Source: an uncultured bacterium
Lineage (GTDB): Bacteria > Bacillota > Clostridia > Lachnospirales > Lachnospiraceae
Direction: 5' to 3'
Assembly: GCA_905215775.1 (NCBI GenBank)
Contig: CAJMRM010000008.1
Coordinates: 3,573-67,572, forward strand
DNA: 64,000 nucleotides
Shown here: in pieces, positions 7,614 through 16,961 of the stretch
Numbering within the stretch: the stretch's first letter is position 1
Layout: every line of letters begins with the position of its first letter
Program-made: the position numbers and the translations under genes
Notes under the pieces: model-generated
Told to the model about the DNA's origin: nothing
Databases searched by the model: none
The model's input: only the letters and a program-made list of their open reading frames with translations

Positions 7614-9710
7614 CTATCCCAGATATCCAAAATCTTCCTTTGTCAGGAATTTTCCGTATTTTTCATAATTGATGCAGAGCGCCTCCTTGATCTGGCCGTT
7701 CCCCAGAGGCTCTCCCATGCCTGCGGCCATATACGCCGCATTTAAAAGGATCTCCTTGATCTGACTTCCAGAAAGCTCGAACTGGTCTGCAAAAAAGTCC
7801 AGATCCAGGTCCCCGCTTCTGGGCGCGGCCTCCGGGAGCAGAGAATGCCACAGCCTTCTCCTGGTCTCTGCCGACGGGAACCGGAAATTGACCATGAACC
7901 GGATCCTCCGCTTGAAGGCGTCGTCGATTTGATCCTTCAGATTGGTGGCCAGAATGGTGATCCCTTCGTATTCCTCCAGCTTCTGGAGCAGATGGGCCAC
8001 CTCGGCGTTGGCGCTGCGGTCATTGGCGTCCTTTACCTCTGAGCGCCGGGAAAAAAACGAATCGGCCTCGTCAAAAAACAGGATCACATTCATATGCTTC
8101 GCCTTGTCGAACAGGGCGGAAATGTTTTTTTCCGTTTCTCCGATATATTTGCTGACCATCCTGGAAAGATCCACCCGGTAAAGATCCAGTCCCAGATCCT
8201 TTGCGATCACCTGGACCGCCATGGTCTTTCCCGTTCCCGGCGGACCGTAGAACAGAGCGCTCAAGCCCCGTCCGTAGGGCATTTTTTCGAAAAAGCCCCA
8301 CTGGTTTCCCACAATGCTCCGGTACTTCATCTGGCCGCAAATATGGAGCAGCTGCCTTCGGGCCTTTTCCTCCACGATCAGGTCCTCCCAGCCAAAAACG
8401 CAGGGGACCCGGACTGCAAAATTCCCCAGCAGGCCGGCCTGGGACTGATGGACCGCCCATGCAATGTCCGATCCGCTGATTTTTCCCCTGCCTTCTCCAG
8501 ACACCCATTTTTTTGCCGCGTACAGAGTCTTTTTGATCCCGCCGGCGTTCAGTACGTATTTGCTCCCCAGGGCCCTGGGCTCCAGCTCGTCTTCATGGGC
8601 ATATGAACCCAGAAAGCTCTCCCACAGCCCGGCCTTTTCCTCCGCTGTGGGCTGGGGCAGCTCCAGGCATACGCTTTCCTCCATAAGGAATTCCATGCCG
8701 CCGCTTTCCTTTTCCTCCGTGTTCCGGTCGCCCTCAGCCTCCTCTGGAAGGAGGCCTGCAAGGATCAGACCGGAAAGACCCCGGCGCAGCCGATAGAAGC
8801 TTCCCTTTTCCGGATGCGTCAGATATAAGAGACTGCCGGAAAGGAGACATTCCAGAAGAAGCTCCTGCTCAGCCTCCCGCAGCGGGTCAGACAACGTTTG
8901 CCGTTCCAGGCGGCTTTCATCGGCAGCCAGGAGATCCCGGCCCAGAAAGGCAGCCAGATGGCATGCCAGAAGCTCCCTTCCGCTTCCCCTGTTCCCCATA
9001 AGGCACAGCGTCCAATTTTCAGAGGCTCCGGCCTCCCGGCACATTCCCTTCACTCGTTCCAGAAGTCCCCCATGAACCTGAAGCTCCGGAAGCTCCTCCT
9101 GGCGGCTTCTCTTATGACAGAAGCCAGACAGAATTCCGGATAATTCCCGGCTCTCTCCTGTTCCCCAAAGTTCCTCCAGGAGCCTCTGCCTCGGGATCAG
9201 AGGAGGCTCCGGCTGCAAAGGCTCCGGCTTCCAGCCGTCCCTGAAAAGGAGCTCCGCCTTTTCCTGGCGGATCCGGCCGGATCCTTTCCCGGCCCTGTCT
9301 CCGCCCTCCAGCTCTGTTAAAAATCCGGCCAGCCGGTCAGCCGCCGCAAGACTGGCCGTCTCCTTTTTCCGGTTTTCCCGCATCCTCGCCAGGTCTTCGC
9401 CAGTGACCCGGCCCTCCTGGGATGCCAGGGAAAGCAGGAGTGCCGTTTTTTCTCCTCCATTGAGTCCAAGAAGCCGGCAGATCCGGCCCACTGGAGCGGA
9501 CGCGGCTCCGCGCCCTTCCATATGGAGCCGCACCAAACTCCAGTCCCTGGCGGCAAATTCCATGGAAATAGCTCCCATCCGTTTCCGCTCAAAAAGCTGC
9601 ATCAGAACCTGCAGAGAATCAAGCTCCTCCTCCACAGCCTCCCTCCTGCTGCCATATGCCTTCCCAAGGCGTTCTTTATGAAAAAATTCCAGATAGCTGC
9701 TCCGTTCCAT
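7614..9710 (-). CDS. CIS-associated AAA+ ATPase (Afp15/Pvc15-like)
   Basis: This 698-residue ATPase is of the type found in essentially all extracellular CIS loci. The C-terminal AAA+ module has Walker A GPPGTGKT at about residue 489, Walker B LFFDEAD at about 545, a sensor-1 LATN and arginine-finger region FKRRIRF. An N-terminal helical/winged region is followed by a second, degenerate nucleotide-binding site (GNRGSGRE, lacking the GKT). Family knowledge suggests a role in assembly or cargo loading. The frame is open further upstream inside the preceding gene, but the GGAGAGGAT ribosome site immediately before the ATG at 9710 decides this start; that gives a 16-nt gap after the cyclase-like gene. 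Confidence 0.88.
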   Translation of the reverse strand: MERSSYLEFFHKERLGKAYGSRREAVEEELDSLQVLMQLFERKRMGAISMEFAARDWSLVRLHMEGRGAASAPVGRICRLLGLNGGEKTALLLSLASQEGRVTGEDLARMRENRKKETASLAAADRLAGFLTELEGGDRAGKGSGRIRQEKAELLFRDGWKPEPLQPEPPLIPRQRLLEELWGTGESRELSGILSGFCHKRSRQEELPELQVHGGLLERVKGMCREAGASENWTLCLMGNRGSGRELLACHLAAFLGRDLLAADESRLERQTLSDPLREAEQELLLECLLSGSLLYLTHPEKGSFYRLRRGLSGLILAGLLPEEAEGDRNTEEKESGGMEFLMEESVCLELPQPTAEEKAGLWESFLGSYAHEDELEPRALGSKYVLNAGGIKKTLYAAKKWVSGEGRGKISGSDIAWAVHQSQAGLLGNFAVRVPCVFGWEDLIVEEKARRQLLHICGQMKYRSIVGNQWGFFEKMPYGRGLSALFYGPPGTGKTMAVQVIAKDLGLDLYRVDLSRMVSKYIGETEKNISALFDKAKHMNVILFFDEADSFFSRRSEVKDANDRSANAEVAHLLQKLEEYEGITILATNLKDQIDDAFKRRIRFMVNFRFPSAETRRRLWHSLLPEAAPRSGDLDLDFFADQFELSGSQIKEILLNAAYMAAGMGEPLGNGQIKEALCINYEKYGKFLTKEDFGYLG

Positions 9711-9726
9711 ATCCTCTCCTTCTTCC

Positions 9727-12471
9727 TCAGATCCGGCCGAAGCACGCGTCCTCCGGCTTCCGCTCTCCCGTAAGGATCTCATCGCATATGTCGAAATACC
9801 GCCTGGCTGCCATATCCTTGCCGTTCTTCCTGAGGATCCCCGCAAAGCATTCCCTGCTCTCCCTAATCTGACCGGAGCTGAGCTTCGAGATCCCAAGCGA
9901 AAACAGCTCCCTTGTCTCATCCTTTAATCGGTACTGGGTCTCATCCCAGCCGGCGGACAGTTCATATACCTCCAGCGCACAGCCGTCCTTTTTCGTTTCA
10001 GCCGATCCCAGGAACCGGCTCCCGTCCCTGGGGCTGCCAGTTCCGTCGGGAGCCAGCTCCTTTGGGAGCCTTTGTGCCACAGCGCCGGACATGAGCGCCC
10101 GGATCCCATACTCTGCCGCCAGGTCCCAGAGACCGGATACGACCGCCATATCCTCTCCCGGGATCATAAACTCCATCCGTTCACGGCTGCCGGCCACCTT
10201 CAGGTTCACCCTCCTGTAATCCAGGGACGCATAGTAGCGGACCGGGGCCGCCCCCTCCAGCCTTTCCAGGATCTCCATGACACATTCTGCCGCAGAAACG
10301 GCGTCTTCCGGGAACAGTACGATCATGCCGCCCTCCACAAACCGGACGATATGACCTCCGTACCGGTCCGCCAGCGGGATCATTTCCGTCAGCCCCCGGT
10401 TGATCAGCCGGAACAGCTCTCCAGCCGTGTTTACAGCCCGGATGCCGGAAAAATCCTGCATATTGATCAGTACCACGGCAGCCTCACAGACCGCCGCGTC
10501 TCCGGCCTCTACCTGACGGATATCCTCTTTTCCCAGAAGGCCGACCAAATCCTTCGGCACAAAGGCTCCGTACTTTTCCTGAAGCCTCTGCACCTTATAA
10601 AGGTAATCCCGGATATTTTCCCCCATCCGGTCAAAGATCCGGAGCATTTCTGAGATCTCATTATGTCCGCGGATCCGAAGCCGTCCGCCCTCCTCTCCTT
10701 CCTCCAGACTGTCCATAAAGGAGGACAGCTGCCTCAAAGGGCGGAGTGCCAGCCCGATCATCAGGATCACCGCTCCTGCTGCCAGAAACAGTCCAAAAAG
10801 GATATATCCAGTGAGCTCCCTGGTATCGGACGACGCCCGCCATTCCACCGATTCCAGATCCTTTTCCGTCTTAACGAGACCGGCCAGCATCCCGTTTCTG
10901 TCAAAGACCGGAGCATAAACAGCCATATACGTATCGCCGTATTCCGTATAGGTTCCATATACCGGCTGCTTTTTTTCCATGCACAGGCGGATCAGAGCCA
11001 GTTCTCCTGCCGGTCTGGTGTACCGGGCCGGCGTAGTCACATACTCATACCCCAGGATCGGATACACATCCTCCCCCAGAACCCGAAAATATCCCATGGT
11101 GTACTCCATCTGGGCGTTCTTCACCGCCTGGCTGTCTAGCCCGCTGACCTTCCAGGTAAGCGTTTCCTTTTCCGTTATCCTCTGTTCAAAGTAATTCACA
11201 TCCGGCTGGTCTCCCTCAAACCGTGTCCCGTCCACCTTTGCTGCCTCTATGACAGCCGCGCTGCTTAGAATTTCCCGTACCGTTTCCTTCCGTCTTTCCG
11301 AAAATATATCCTGGATCCGGGCATGGACCAGGATTCCTCCGGCGAAAAGCACCAGGACGGCGGCAGCGGCGGTCCGGGCGGTGACCGGGATGACCCGCAT
11401 ATGTCTGTGAACAAGCAGCGCCATAAAAGCAGCGGCCAGGATCAGTCCCGTACCAACAGCGGCAGCCATAAAGCAGCCGGGCAGCCACTGTCTGACGGGA
11501 ATGCCTATGCTCCGCAGGATTCTGGGGTCCTCGCCCGGTGCCATCACCGCCAGTCCCCAGTCCTCCTCCCTGTCTCCCAGATCTGCGTAAACGATCCCCT
11601 CCCGGTCGATCCCCAGCGCCTCCACCTGATAGCCCTCTGCACGAAAGCCATCCAGCGCAGGATTTTCGTATTCGGTCATCTTACCGTCTATGCCGATCCA
11701 GTAATCCCGCTCCTCATCCAGATTGTAAAAATAAAATCCGCGGCGGGTGGGGGAATACCCCACGTTATTGATGCTGATCCGGGATCCGTCATTCTTCAGC
11801 ATATATGTGCTCACGCCGTTTTCTCCGCAGTAATAAACGTTTCCATACCGGTCTGCATACCAGATTCCCTCGTTGGAGGAGGCATAATAGTTCATGGAGC
11901 TCATGTTCCAGAGCCTGAGCTCCCCAAGGGGCACCGGTTCTCCGTAGCTTCCCTCATAAAGCATGGTCCGCTTTACCCGGGTCATATCTGTCCCTCTTCC
12001 CATGGATTCAAAATGGATCAGCAGGATCCCCCGGCTGTCTGCAAACATTTCCATTGGCTCGCCTCCGGCTGGCGCATCCTCCGCATAGATCCTCTCCGCG
12101 TATCCCTCTGACGGCGTACACAGCCATACCTCCGACCGGAGAAGGCAGTCTTCTTCATAAACGTCAAAAAGCACCGCCGCGTTGCCGCCGTCCTCCCTCT
12201 GAATATATCGGAGCTCGTACTTCTCACCGCCATTCTGGACGCCCGGGATCCGCAGCCCGTACTTCTTTCCCGTGCGGTAATCCTCCTGGATGATCAAATA
12301 CGAGCGCCGGAACGGATCGTACACGGCCCCATATATGGAATTGCCATCCGCATGATATGAGATCACCTGGCTGAGGGTTTTCTGGGAACTGTTTTTTCCC
12401 AGAGACCAGAAAACCGCCAAAAGCACAATAAACAGGATTCCTGTTAAAAAAACCAGATTTTTTTTCTTCAT
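9727..12471 (-). CDS. four-TM sensor protein with degenerate class III nucleotide-cyclase domain (second of two)
   Basis: This 914-residue membrane protein has TM segments at about residues 5-24, 330-355, 362-385 and 558-580. The first extracytoplasmic domain (about 300 residues) is beta-rich; the second, shorter one resembles a CACHE-type sensor. A HAMP-like linker (RLRIRGHNEISEMLRIFDRM) leads to EKYGAFVPKDLVGLLGK, the linker usual before class III cyclases, then a cyclase-like fold. Where cyclases carry the first metal-binding aspartate (LFxDIRxF), this one reads VLINMQDFSG, with Asn at that position, so catalysis is doubtful. The C-terminus looks TPR-like. The start overlaps the stop of its upstream paralogue in an ATGA arrangement. 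A membrane-bound regulatory or anchoring role within the CIS is inferred. Confidence 0.72.
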   Translation of the reverse strand: MKKKNLVFLTGILFIVLLAVFWSLGKNSSQKTLSQVISYHADGNSIYGAVYDPFRRSYLIIQEDYRTGKKYGLRIPGVQNGGEKYELRYIQREDGGNAAVLFDVYEEDCLLRSEVWLCTPSEGYAERIYAEDAPAGGEPMEMFADSRGILLIHFESMGRGTDMTRVKRTMLYEGSYGEPVPLGELRLWNMSSMNYYASSNEGIWYADRYGNVYYCGENGVSTYMLKNDGSRISINNVGYSPTRRGFYFYNLDEERDYWIGIDGKMTEYENPALDGFRAEGYQVEALGIDREGIVYADLGDREEDWGLAVMAPGEDPRILRSIGIPVRQWLPGCFMAAAVGTGLILAAAFMALLVHRHMRVIPVTARTAAAAVLVLFAGGILVHARIQDIFSERRKETVREILSSAAVIEAAKVDGTRFEGDQPDVNYFEQRITEKETLTWKVSGLDSQAVKNAQMEYTMGYFRVLGEDVYPILGYEYVTTPARYTRPAGELALIRLCMEKKQPVYGTYTEYGDTYMAVYAPVFDRNGMLAGLVKTEKDLESVEWRASSDTRELTGYILFGLFLAAGAVILMIGLALRPLRQLSSFMDSLEEGEEGGRLRIRGHNEISEMLRIFDRMGENIRDYLYKVQRLQEKYGAFVPKDLVGLLGKEDIRQVEAGDAAVCEAAVVLINMQDFSGIRAVNTAGELFRLINRGLTEMIPLADRYGGHIVRFVEGGMIVLFPEDAVSAAECVMEILERLEGAAPVRYYASLDYRRVNLKVAGSRERMEFMIPGEDMAVVSGLWDLAAEYGIRALMSGAVAQRLPKELAPDGTGSPRDGSRFLGSAETKKDGCALEVYELSAGWDETQYRLKDETRELFSLGISKLSSGQIRESRECFAGILRKNGKDMAARRYFDICDEILTGERKPEDACFGRI

Positions 12472-15128
12472 TGCTCGCTCCCGCTCCTGGAACCATAGGT
12501 CTCCAAATACACTGTCTGCTGCCGGGATGGCCTGCCAAGGTTATCCTCGCAGACCCGGATATACCGGATTGCGGCGCCGTCTCCTGGATTTTCCGCCAGA
12601 ACCCGGATAAACGCCATTCTTGCCTTTAAAAAATCCTTTTTCTCAAACGCACGGATCCCTTCTTCAAACTGGTCCTCCGTCAGCAGCTTCTTTCTCCTCC
12701 ACATCTCCGGCTCCCCGTCCAGGACCTCATAGACCGTTTCCGCCGTTTCTGTCTGTTCCAGGAAGAACGTTCCGATCCTCCTTACATGGTACCGGCTGAA
12801 AAATCCCGGGATCCGGCTGGCAGCCGCTCCCGAAACCAGGAGAGAGGCTCCGTATTCTCCGGCCTTTTCCTTTAAAAAGCCATTGAAATCCCCATTCCTT
12901 CCAAATGCGGATACGGCGCTCCGGATGTGATTTCCAGCAGTGCCCAGGCGGATCTGCTCATAGCCCAGGGAGATACACACATTTTTTTCCGTACCCGGAT
13001 CCTGGAGGATATTGACAGCGGCCTCCAGGGCGTTTTCGGCAGCCCCCAGAAACAGGCACTGGATCCCTGTGTTCTCAAAAAACAGCACCTCGCCGTTTTT
13101 TTCATGGATCCGCCGGATCCAGCGATCCTGACGGATCTGGCCTTCCCTGCTTCCCACAGTCATGACCATATACGGCTTCTCCTGTGCGCCTCCGTCTCCG
13201 CCGGAGGTTTCAAGAAGCTTCCGCGGCACAAAGGCGTTATACTTTTCCCGGTACCCCTCAAGACCGGATACCTGGGACGCAATCTGCCGGGACATCCTGT
13301 TGAATCTTACCGCAGTCACAGCCGCCTCGCTGCGGCCCCGTACTTCTGCCTCCTCGCCCAGCCTCCCTTTTTCTACCAGAAGAGCCGCCTGCTTTAACTT
13401 TCCCAGTGAATGCATGCCTCTCCACAGGATCAAAAGAATGGCTGACAGGAGCGCCACCGTCATGGCAGACAGCACCCGCTCCACCGACTGGGCCTGCTGT
13501 GCAAACAGACGGTTCCCCTCATCCAGCATCATATACGCCTCCAGGACCACAGGATACTCTCCCTCTGCGGTCTTAAGAGGAAGGAACGCGCCGTACATCC
13601 ACCCTCCCAGAGCCGTATACTCTGCAGTTGCAGCCTTCTGCTCCTCCAGAGCCCTCTCCATGGCGGAAATTGCCTCTGGACTGCCGGACACAAAATTAGA
13701 CTCTACCGGCATATTCAGGATATAATCCGAGACCCCCATAGGATAAAGGATCCCGTCCTTCCGGAAATACAGACGGAAGCTTACCTGGTTTCCGATGTTT
13801 CCCACGGCTGCACCCGACGCATCCAGCACCTGGGACTGTCTGTATCCGGAAACATTCTTTTTATATGGAAGCTCATTCTCAACTGTAATGGAATCGTATC
13901 CGCACATGGTCTGGATTGCCTTCATATCATAGGCATCCCGCATCTCGTAGCTTAACTGGAGACACGTCTCCACAGCATTTTCCTTTGCATTCCTGCGGAC
14001 CGAGGAAAAGATCCTTTCTCTCAAAAGTCCCAGGCCCACAGCCATAAGGACCACAGAAAGAACAGCCGCCTCCAGAACCAAAGGAATCACGATCTCCCGC
14101 TTCATGAAAAGCTTCCGCAGCCGGAACCAGATAAAAAGAGCAGCTCCAGCCAGGACCATAGACAGGACCCAGGCCAGAAGCCTGGTCTTTGGCCCCGGCT
14201 CCAGCTCACCGGCCACATACTCATATGTACCGCAGGCAGCCGCTGTCTGGCGTCCGTCCTCCAGTCTCAGGATCCCCGCCCGGGTCTCCTTTCCATCAAA
14301 TACGCTCATCCGCAGCTCTGTTTCATCAAAGGCTTCCGCCGCCTGATACGTGGAGGGGCATGGTTCTGCGGCCCCTTCTCCCGCGATCCTGTAAGTATCT
14401 CCCGTATCCCGGTCCCGGAAATAGATCTCATCCGCGTAAAACTGGAAGTCTGTTTCCCTTCCCTCTCCCAAGGTGGAGCCGGTATCATAAACCAGGGTCA
14501 CAGCCCCGTTTTCTCCCGCCTTCCATATCTCCCCATGGCTTCCCAGGAAGTAATCCGCTCCGTCGGAGGTGAATTCAGCCAGATAGCTGGTCTCCGGCAT
14601 CCGGGCTTCCGTGTAAAGCTGAAATTCCCCGTCCTCCAGAAGATAATGGGTCACCGACCGATCTTCTGAAAAAAACGTAAGAGCCGCCTTCCCCATGCTC
14701 CTGGACAGGGCCGCGAACCGGATCCCCTCCGCTTCCTCCAGCTCCGTAATGCTCCGGACCGTTTCCAGCCGGAGCCGGTCAAAATCGCAGCTCTGGAGAA
14801 GAAGGCTGGAGCCGTCTTCCCCAGAAACAGAAGCCGCCACATATGTGCTGCCGTTTTCCAGGGGAGTGAGGCCGGAAAGGGTCACCGAGCTCCCGTCCTC
14901 ATAGACCGGCACCCGGATCCGCCGGCTCTCTCCCGTTTCCATGTCCACCCGGAACACATACTGGGTCTGGTCCTTCAGATCCAGCCCATAAAGGTATTTT
15001 CCGCTGCTGACGGCCTCATAGACTCCCGAAGGCCGGTAGGCCGGAAAAAAAACGACAGCCGCAGCAGCCAGGAGGCCGAAAAGGAGCATGGCGGCCAGCC
15101 AGCCCCTGGATATTCTTTTTTCTTCCAT
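12468..15128 (-). CDS. four-TM sensor protein with strongly degenerate cyclase-like domain (first of two)
   Basis: An 886-residue paralogue of the next gene with the same layout: TM at about residues 8-30, 316-336, 345-369 and 552-572, two extracytoplasmic regions (the first beta-rich, possibly propeller-like), a HAMP-like helix and the signature EKYNAFVPRKLLETSGG. After that the cyclase fold is barely recognisable (VMTVGSREGQIRQDRW in place of the metal site), so it is almost certainly not an active cyclase. The C-terminal 60 residues (EEGIRAFEKKDFLKARMAF) resemble a TPR pair. Tandem duplication followed by divergence is the simplest origin. GGGAAAGGGAG lies just before the ATG. Function within the injection system is unknown. 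Confidence 0.7.
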   Translation of the reverse strand: MEEKRISRGWLAAMLLFGLLAAAAVVFFPAYRPSGVYEAVSSGKYLYGLDLKDQTQYVFRVDMETGESRRIRVPVYEDGSSVTLSGLTPLENGSTYVAASVSGEDGSSLLLQSCDFDRLRLETVRSITELEEAEGIRFAALSRSMGKAALTFFSEDRSVTHYLLEDGEFQLYTEARMPETSYLAEFTSDGADYFLGSHGEIWKAGENGAVTLVYDTGSTLGEGRETDFQFYADEIYFRDRDTGDTYRIAGEGAAEPCPSTYQAAEAFDETELRMSVFDGKETRAGILRLEDGRQTAAACGTYEYVAGELEPGPKTRLLAWVLSMVLAGAALFIWFRLRKLFMKREIVIPLVLEAAVLSVVLMAVGLGLLRERIFSSVRRNAKENAVETCLQLSYEMRDAYDMKAIQTMCGYDSITVENELPYKKNVSGYRQSQVLDASGAAVGNIGNQVSFRLYFRKDGILYPMGVSDYILNMPVESNFVSGSPEAISAMERALEEQKAATAEYTALGGWMYGAFLPLKTAEGEYPVVLEAYMMLDEGNRLFAQQAQSVERVLSAMTVALLSAILLILWRGMHSLGKLKQAALLVEKGRLGEEAEVRGRSEAAVTAVRFNRMSRQIASQVSGLEGYREKYNAFVPRKLLETSGGDGGAQEKPYMVMTVGSREGQIRQDRWIRRIHEKNGEVLFFENTGIQCLFLGAAENALEAAVNILQDPGTEKNVCISLGYEQIRLGTAGNHIRSAVSAFGRNGDFNGFLKEKAGEYGASLLVSGAAASRIPGFFSRYHVRRIGTFFLEQTETAETVYEVLDGEPEMWRRKKLLTEDQFEEGIRAFEKKDFLKARMAFIRVLAENPGDGAAIRYIRVCEDNLGRPSRQQTVYLETYGSRSGSEQ

Positions 15129-15150
15129 CTCCCTTTCCCTCCTCGTTTCC

Positions 15151-15537
15151 TTATTTTACCTGGATATTGGCAGTCCCGGGATTGCTGATCTGGATCACGC
15201 CTCCATAAGCGCACATCAGCTTGCAGCTGTTGTTTAATGCCGGCTTTCCCCCCACCAGCACCGTAGGCGAGCCCGGGGCCCAGGGCCCAGGGATCATCGG
15301 AATGCACGGCATAGGTGTCAGAACCCCCAGAGCCGCCGCTGTGGCCGATGCCACCGTGGGGTTGGCCAGGGATTGACACATGCCAAAGGGCATGATATTG
15401 AGCATCGGAATGTTATCCATGATACATCCCACCGGCATGGAGGACATGACCCTGGCTGTGGGAAGCACGTTAAAGGCAGACGGAGCCATTCCAAAAGAAC
15501 ACGTTAAAACTGCTCCGCCAAGAACTCCAAAACCCAT
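15151..15537 (-). CDS. PAAR-like spike tip protein (DUF4280 type)
   Basis: This 128-residue glycine-, proline- and cysteine-rich protein opens with GAVLTCSFGMAPSAFNVLP and contains CIMDNIPMLNIMPFGMC and CIPMIPGPWAPGSPTVLVGG, ending in NSCKLMCAYGGVIQI. This pattern is that of DUF4280 PAAR-like proteins, which form a small beta cone on the spike tip of contractile systems (Afp10/Pvc10 position), held by cysteine/histidine metal binding. In this cluster it lies between the cap-side genes and the cyclase-like pair, not next to the spike gene. AGGAGATATGC precedes the ATG. Confidence 0.82.
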   Translation of the reverse strand: MGFGVLGGAVLTCSFGMAPSAFNVLPTARVMSSMPVGCIMDNIPMLNIMPFGMCQSLANPTVASATAAALGVLTPMPCIPMIPGPWAPGSPTVLVGGKPALNNSCKLMCAYGGVIQISNPGTANIQVK

Positions 15538-15552
15538 GCATATCTCCTTCCT

Positions 15553-16329
15553 TTATATAAGATCCTGCCGGATGCTGCCGCCCTCTCTGACATTTAGGCG
15601 GAGCTCCCTGTTTTCCCCTGTTTCTGGATCCTTCCACCAAAGACGGCCGGCGGCTTCCGGCCCCGGTACTGTCTTAAAAAGCAGAAGGTACGTGCCGTCT
15701 TCTCCGGTCCTGGTCTCATGGACATTCCGGATGACCGTATCCATTTTCTGATAGACTCCGGATAGCGGCCCGCCCCGGAACCGGTAGATCCCAGTATCCG
15801 GCCTTGTATCGTCCAGGCATTTTTCAAGCCTTATTTTTCCTCTCTTCCTCTTAAGCTCCAGCTCCAGTGTGCATCCTTCCAGGCTGCGGATCCCCGGATG
15901 GTAAATGGAGATCTCCTCGTCCTTTGCCCTGCAGTCCTTTAAAAGCTTCATAGGATCTGGACCTCCGGTAAATACAAAGGAAATTTCTGTTCCCGGAACA
16001 GCGCTACCATGGATCCTGGAGCTGCCGCTTCCGGCCGGATACCGGCTTCCCGGCCGCAGCCATACGACCTGGACCTCCGGATCCCGGTCCAAAGGAAGGA
16101 CCACGATTTCCGTAAGGAACAGAGGACTCTCCAGAACCACCTGGGCAGATTCCCTGCTTGTAAAATTGTGATTTTCCACGAATACCACGATCCCCTCGGA
16201 TTTACGGATCACAGAAAGTCCCTGGTCCGTGCGGATCCGCAATCCGGCTGTGGACACCGGCCTTCTTATGTAGCTGTCGTAGATCTTAAAGATTCCCCGG
16301 ACCTTCCAGGTCATGCGGCTCTCTGCCAT
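15553..16329 (-). CDS. unrecognised CIS-cluster protein
   Basis: I do not recognise this 258-residue soluble protein. The N-terminal half is beta-rich (GIFKIYDSYIRRPVSTAGL, then VVFVENHN); the C-terminal part (TRTGEDGTYLLLFKTVPG) resembles small Ig-like or carboxypeptidase-regulatory beta sandwiches. No signal peptide or TM is present. It overlaps the end of the DUF4255 gene by 44 nt and precedes the PAAR gene by 15 nt, so translational coupling and a role linked to the cap or tip are plausible. GGGAGGAAGCC-ATG supports the start. Confidence 0.5.
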   Translation of the reverse strand: MAESRMTWKVRGIFKIYDSYIRRPVSTAGLRIRTDQGLSVIRKSEGIVVFVENHNFTSRESAQVVLESPLFLTEIVVLPLDRDPEVQVVWLRPGSRYPAGSGSSRIHGSAVPGTEISFVFTGGPDPMKLLKDCRAKDEEISIYHPGIRSLEGCTLELELKRKRGKIRLEKCLDDTRPDTGIYRFRGGPLSGVYQKMDTVIRNVHETRTGEDGTYLLLFKTVPGPEAAGRLWWKDPETGENRELRLNVREGGSIRQDLI

Positions 16330-16900
16330 GGCTTCCTCCCTGCTCCTTTACCTGCATATCCACACTCATAACGCGCTTGATCTCTCTGCTCTTTGCAGAA
16401 TCCAGACTCACCGGTGCCACACGGAAAAACAGAGACGTCCGGTAAGGGACCGACGGCTGGTTCCAGATCTTTATCTTTTCCTCTGTGGTCAGATCCAAAA
16501 GCTCCACCCGGATGTTGGGCCTTCCTCCGCTGTCAAAATTTTCCGATTCCCAGAAATTCTGATCCTTCAAAAGCTGGATGATCCGCCCCAGGATCCGGTG
16601 CTCCTGAATCGCCCGATAACGGATATCGCTGGCTGACCACACTGTGATCATATAATAAAGGCTTAGATATGTGGGCGGAAACGTCTGCCTTTCCATGCTG
16701 TGGTTCACCATACCGCTGATCCTCAGGTTTTCATTCTCACGGATATCATACAGACAGATCCCCACATTGAGATCGCCCTTTTCCTCCGGTGAGCACAGGC
16801 CCACGGCGTTCTTATCCGGCAAAAGCTCCGGCACCAGTCCATCGGCCAGTACCTGTCTGAGATAATCGTCGATCTCTGCAATGATCGTATAACGTCCCAT
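16286..16900 (-). CDS. Pvc16/DUF4255-type tube cap protein
   Basis: This 204-residue protein resembles the Pvc16 N-terminal (DUF4255) family: IIAEIDDYLRQVL at the start, the LYDIRENENLR segment, TYLSLYYMITVWS, and the EHRILGRIIQLL helix. In Afp and PVC particles the homologous Afp16/Pvc16 caps the end of the sheath-tube and fixes its length. The reading frame is open for 28 more codons, but those residues are atypical and GAGGAGGGATCTCC lies right before the ATG at 16900, so that start is chosen. Its presence supports assignment to the extracellular-CIS lineage rather than to a phage or T6SS. Confidence 0.8.
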   Translation of the reverse strand: MGRYTIIAEIDDYLRQVLADGLVPELLPDKNAVGLCSPEEKGDLNVGICLYDIRENENLRISGMVNHSMERQTFPPTYLSLYYMITVWSASDIRYRAIQEHRILGRIIQLLKDQNFWESENFDSGGRPNIRVELLDLTTEEKIKIWNQPSVPYRTSLFFRVAPVSLDSAKSREIKRVMSVDMQVKEQGGSHGREPHDLEGPGNL

Positions 16901-16961
16901 GGAGATCCCTCCTCTTCCTTTATTCTCTGATGGGCCGCGGAACCGGAAAAGCGGCCAAAGA

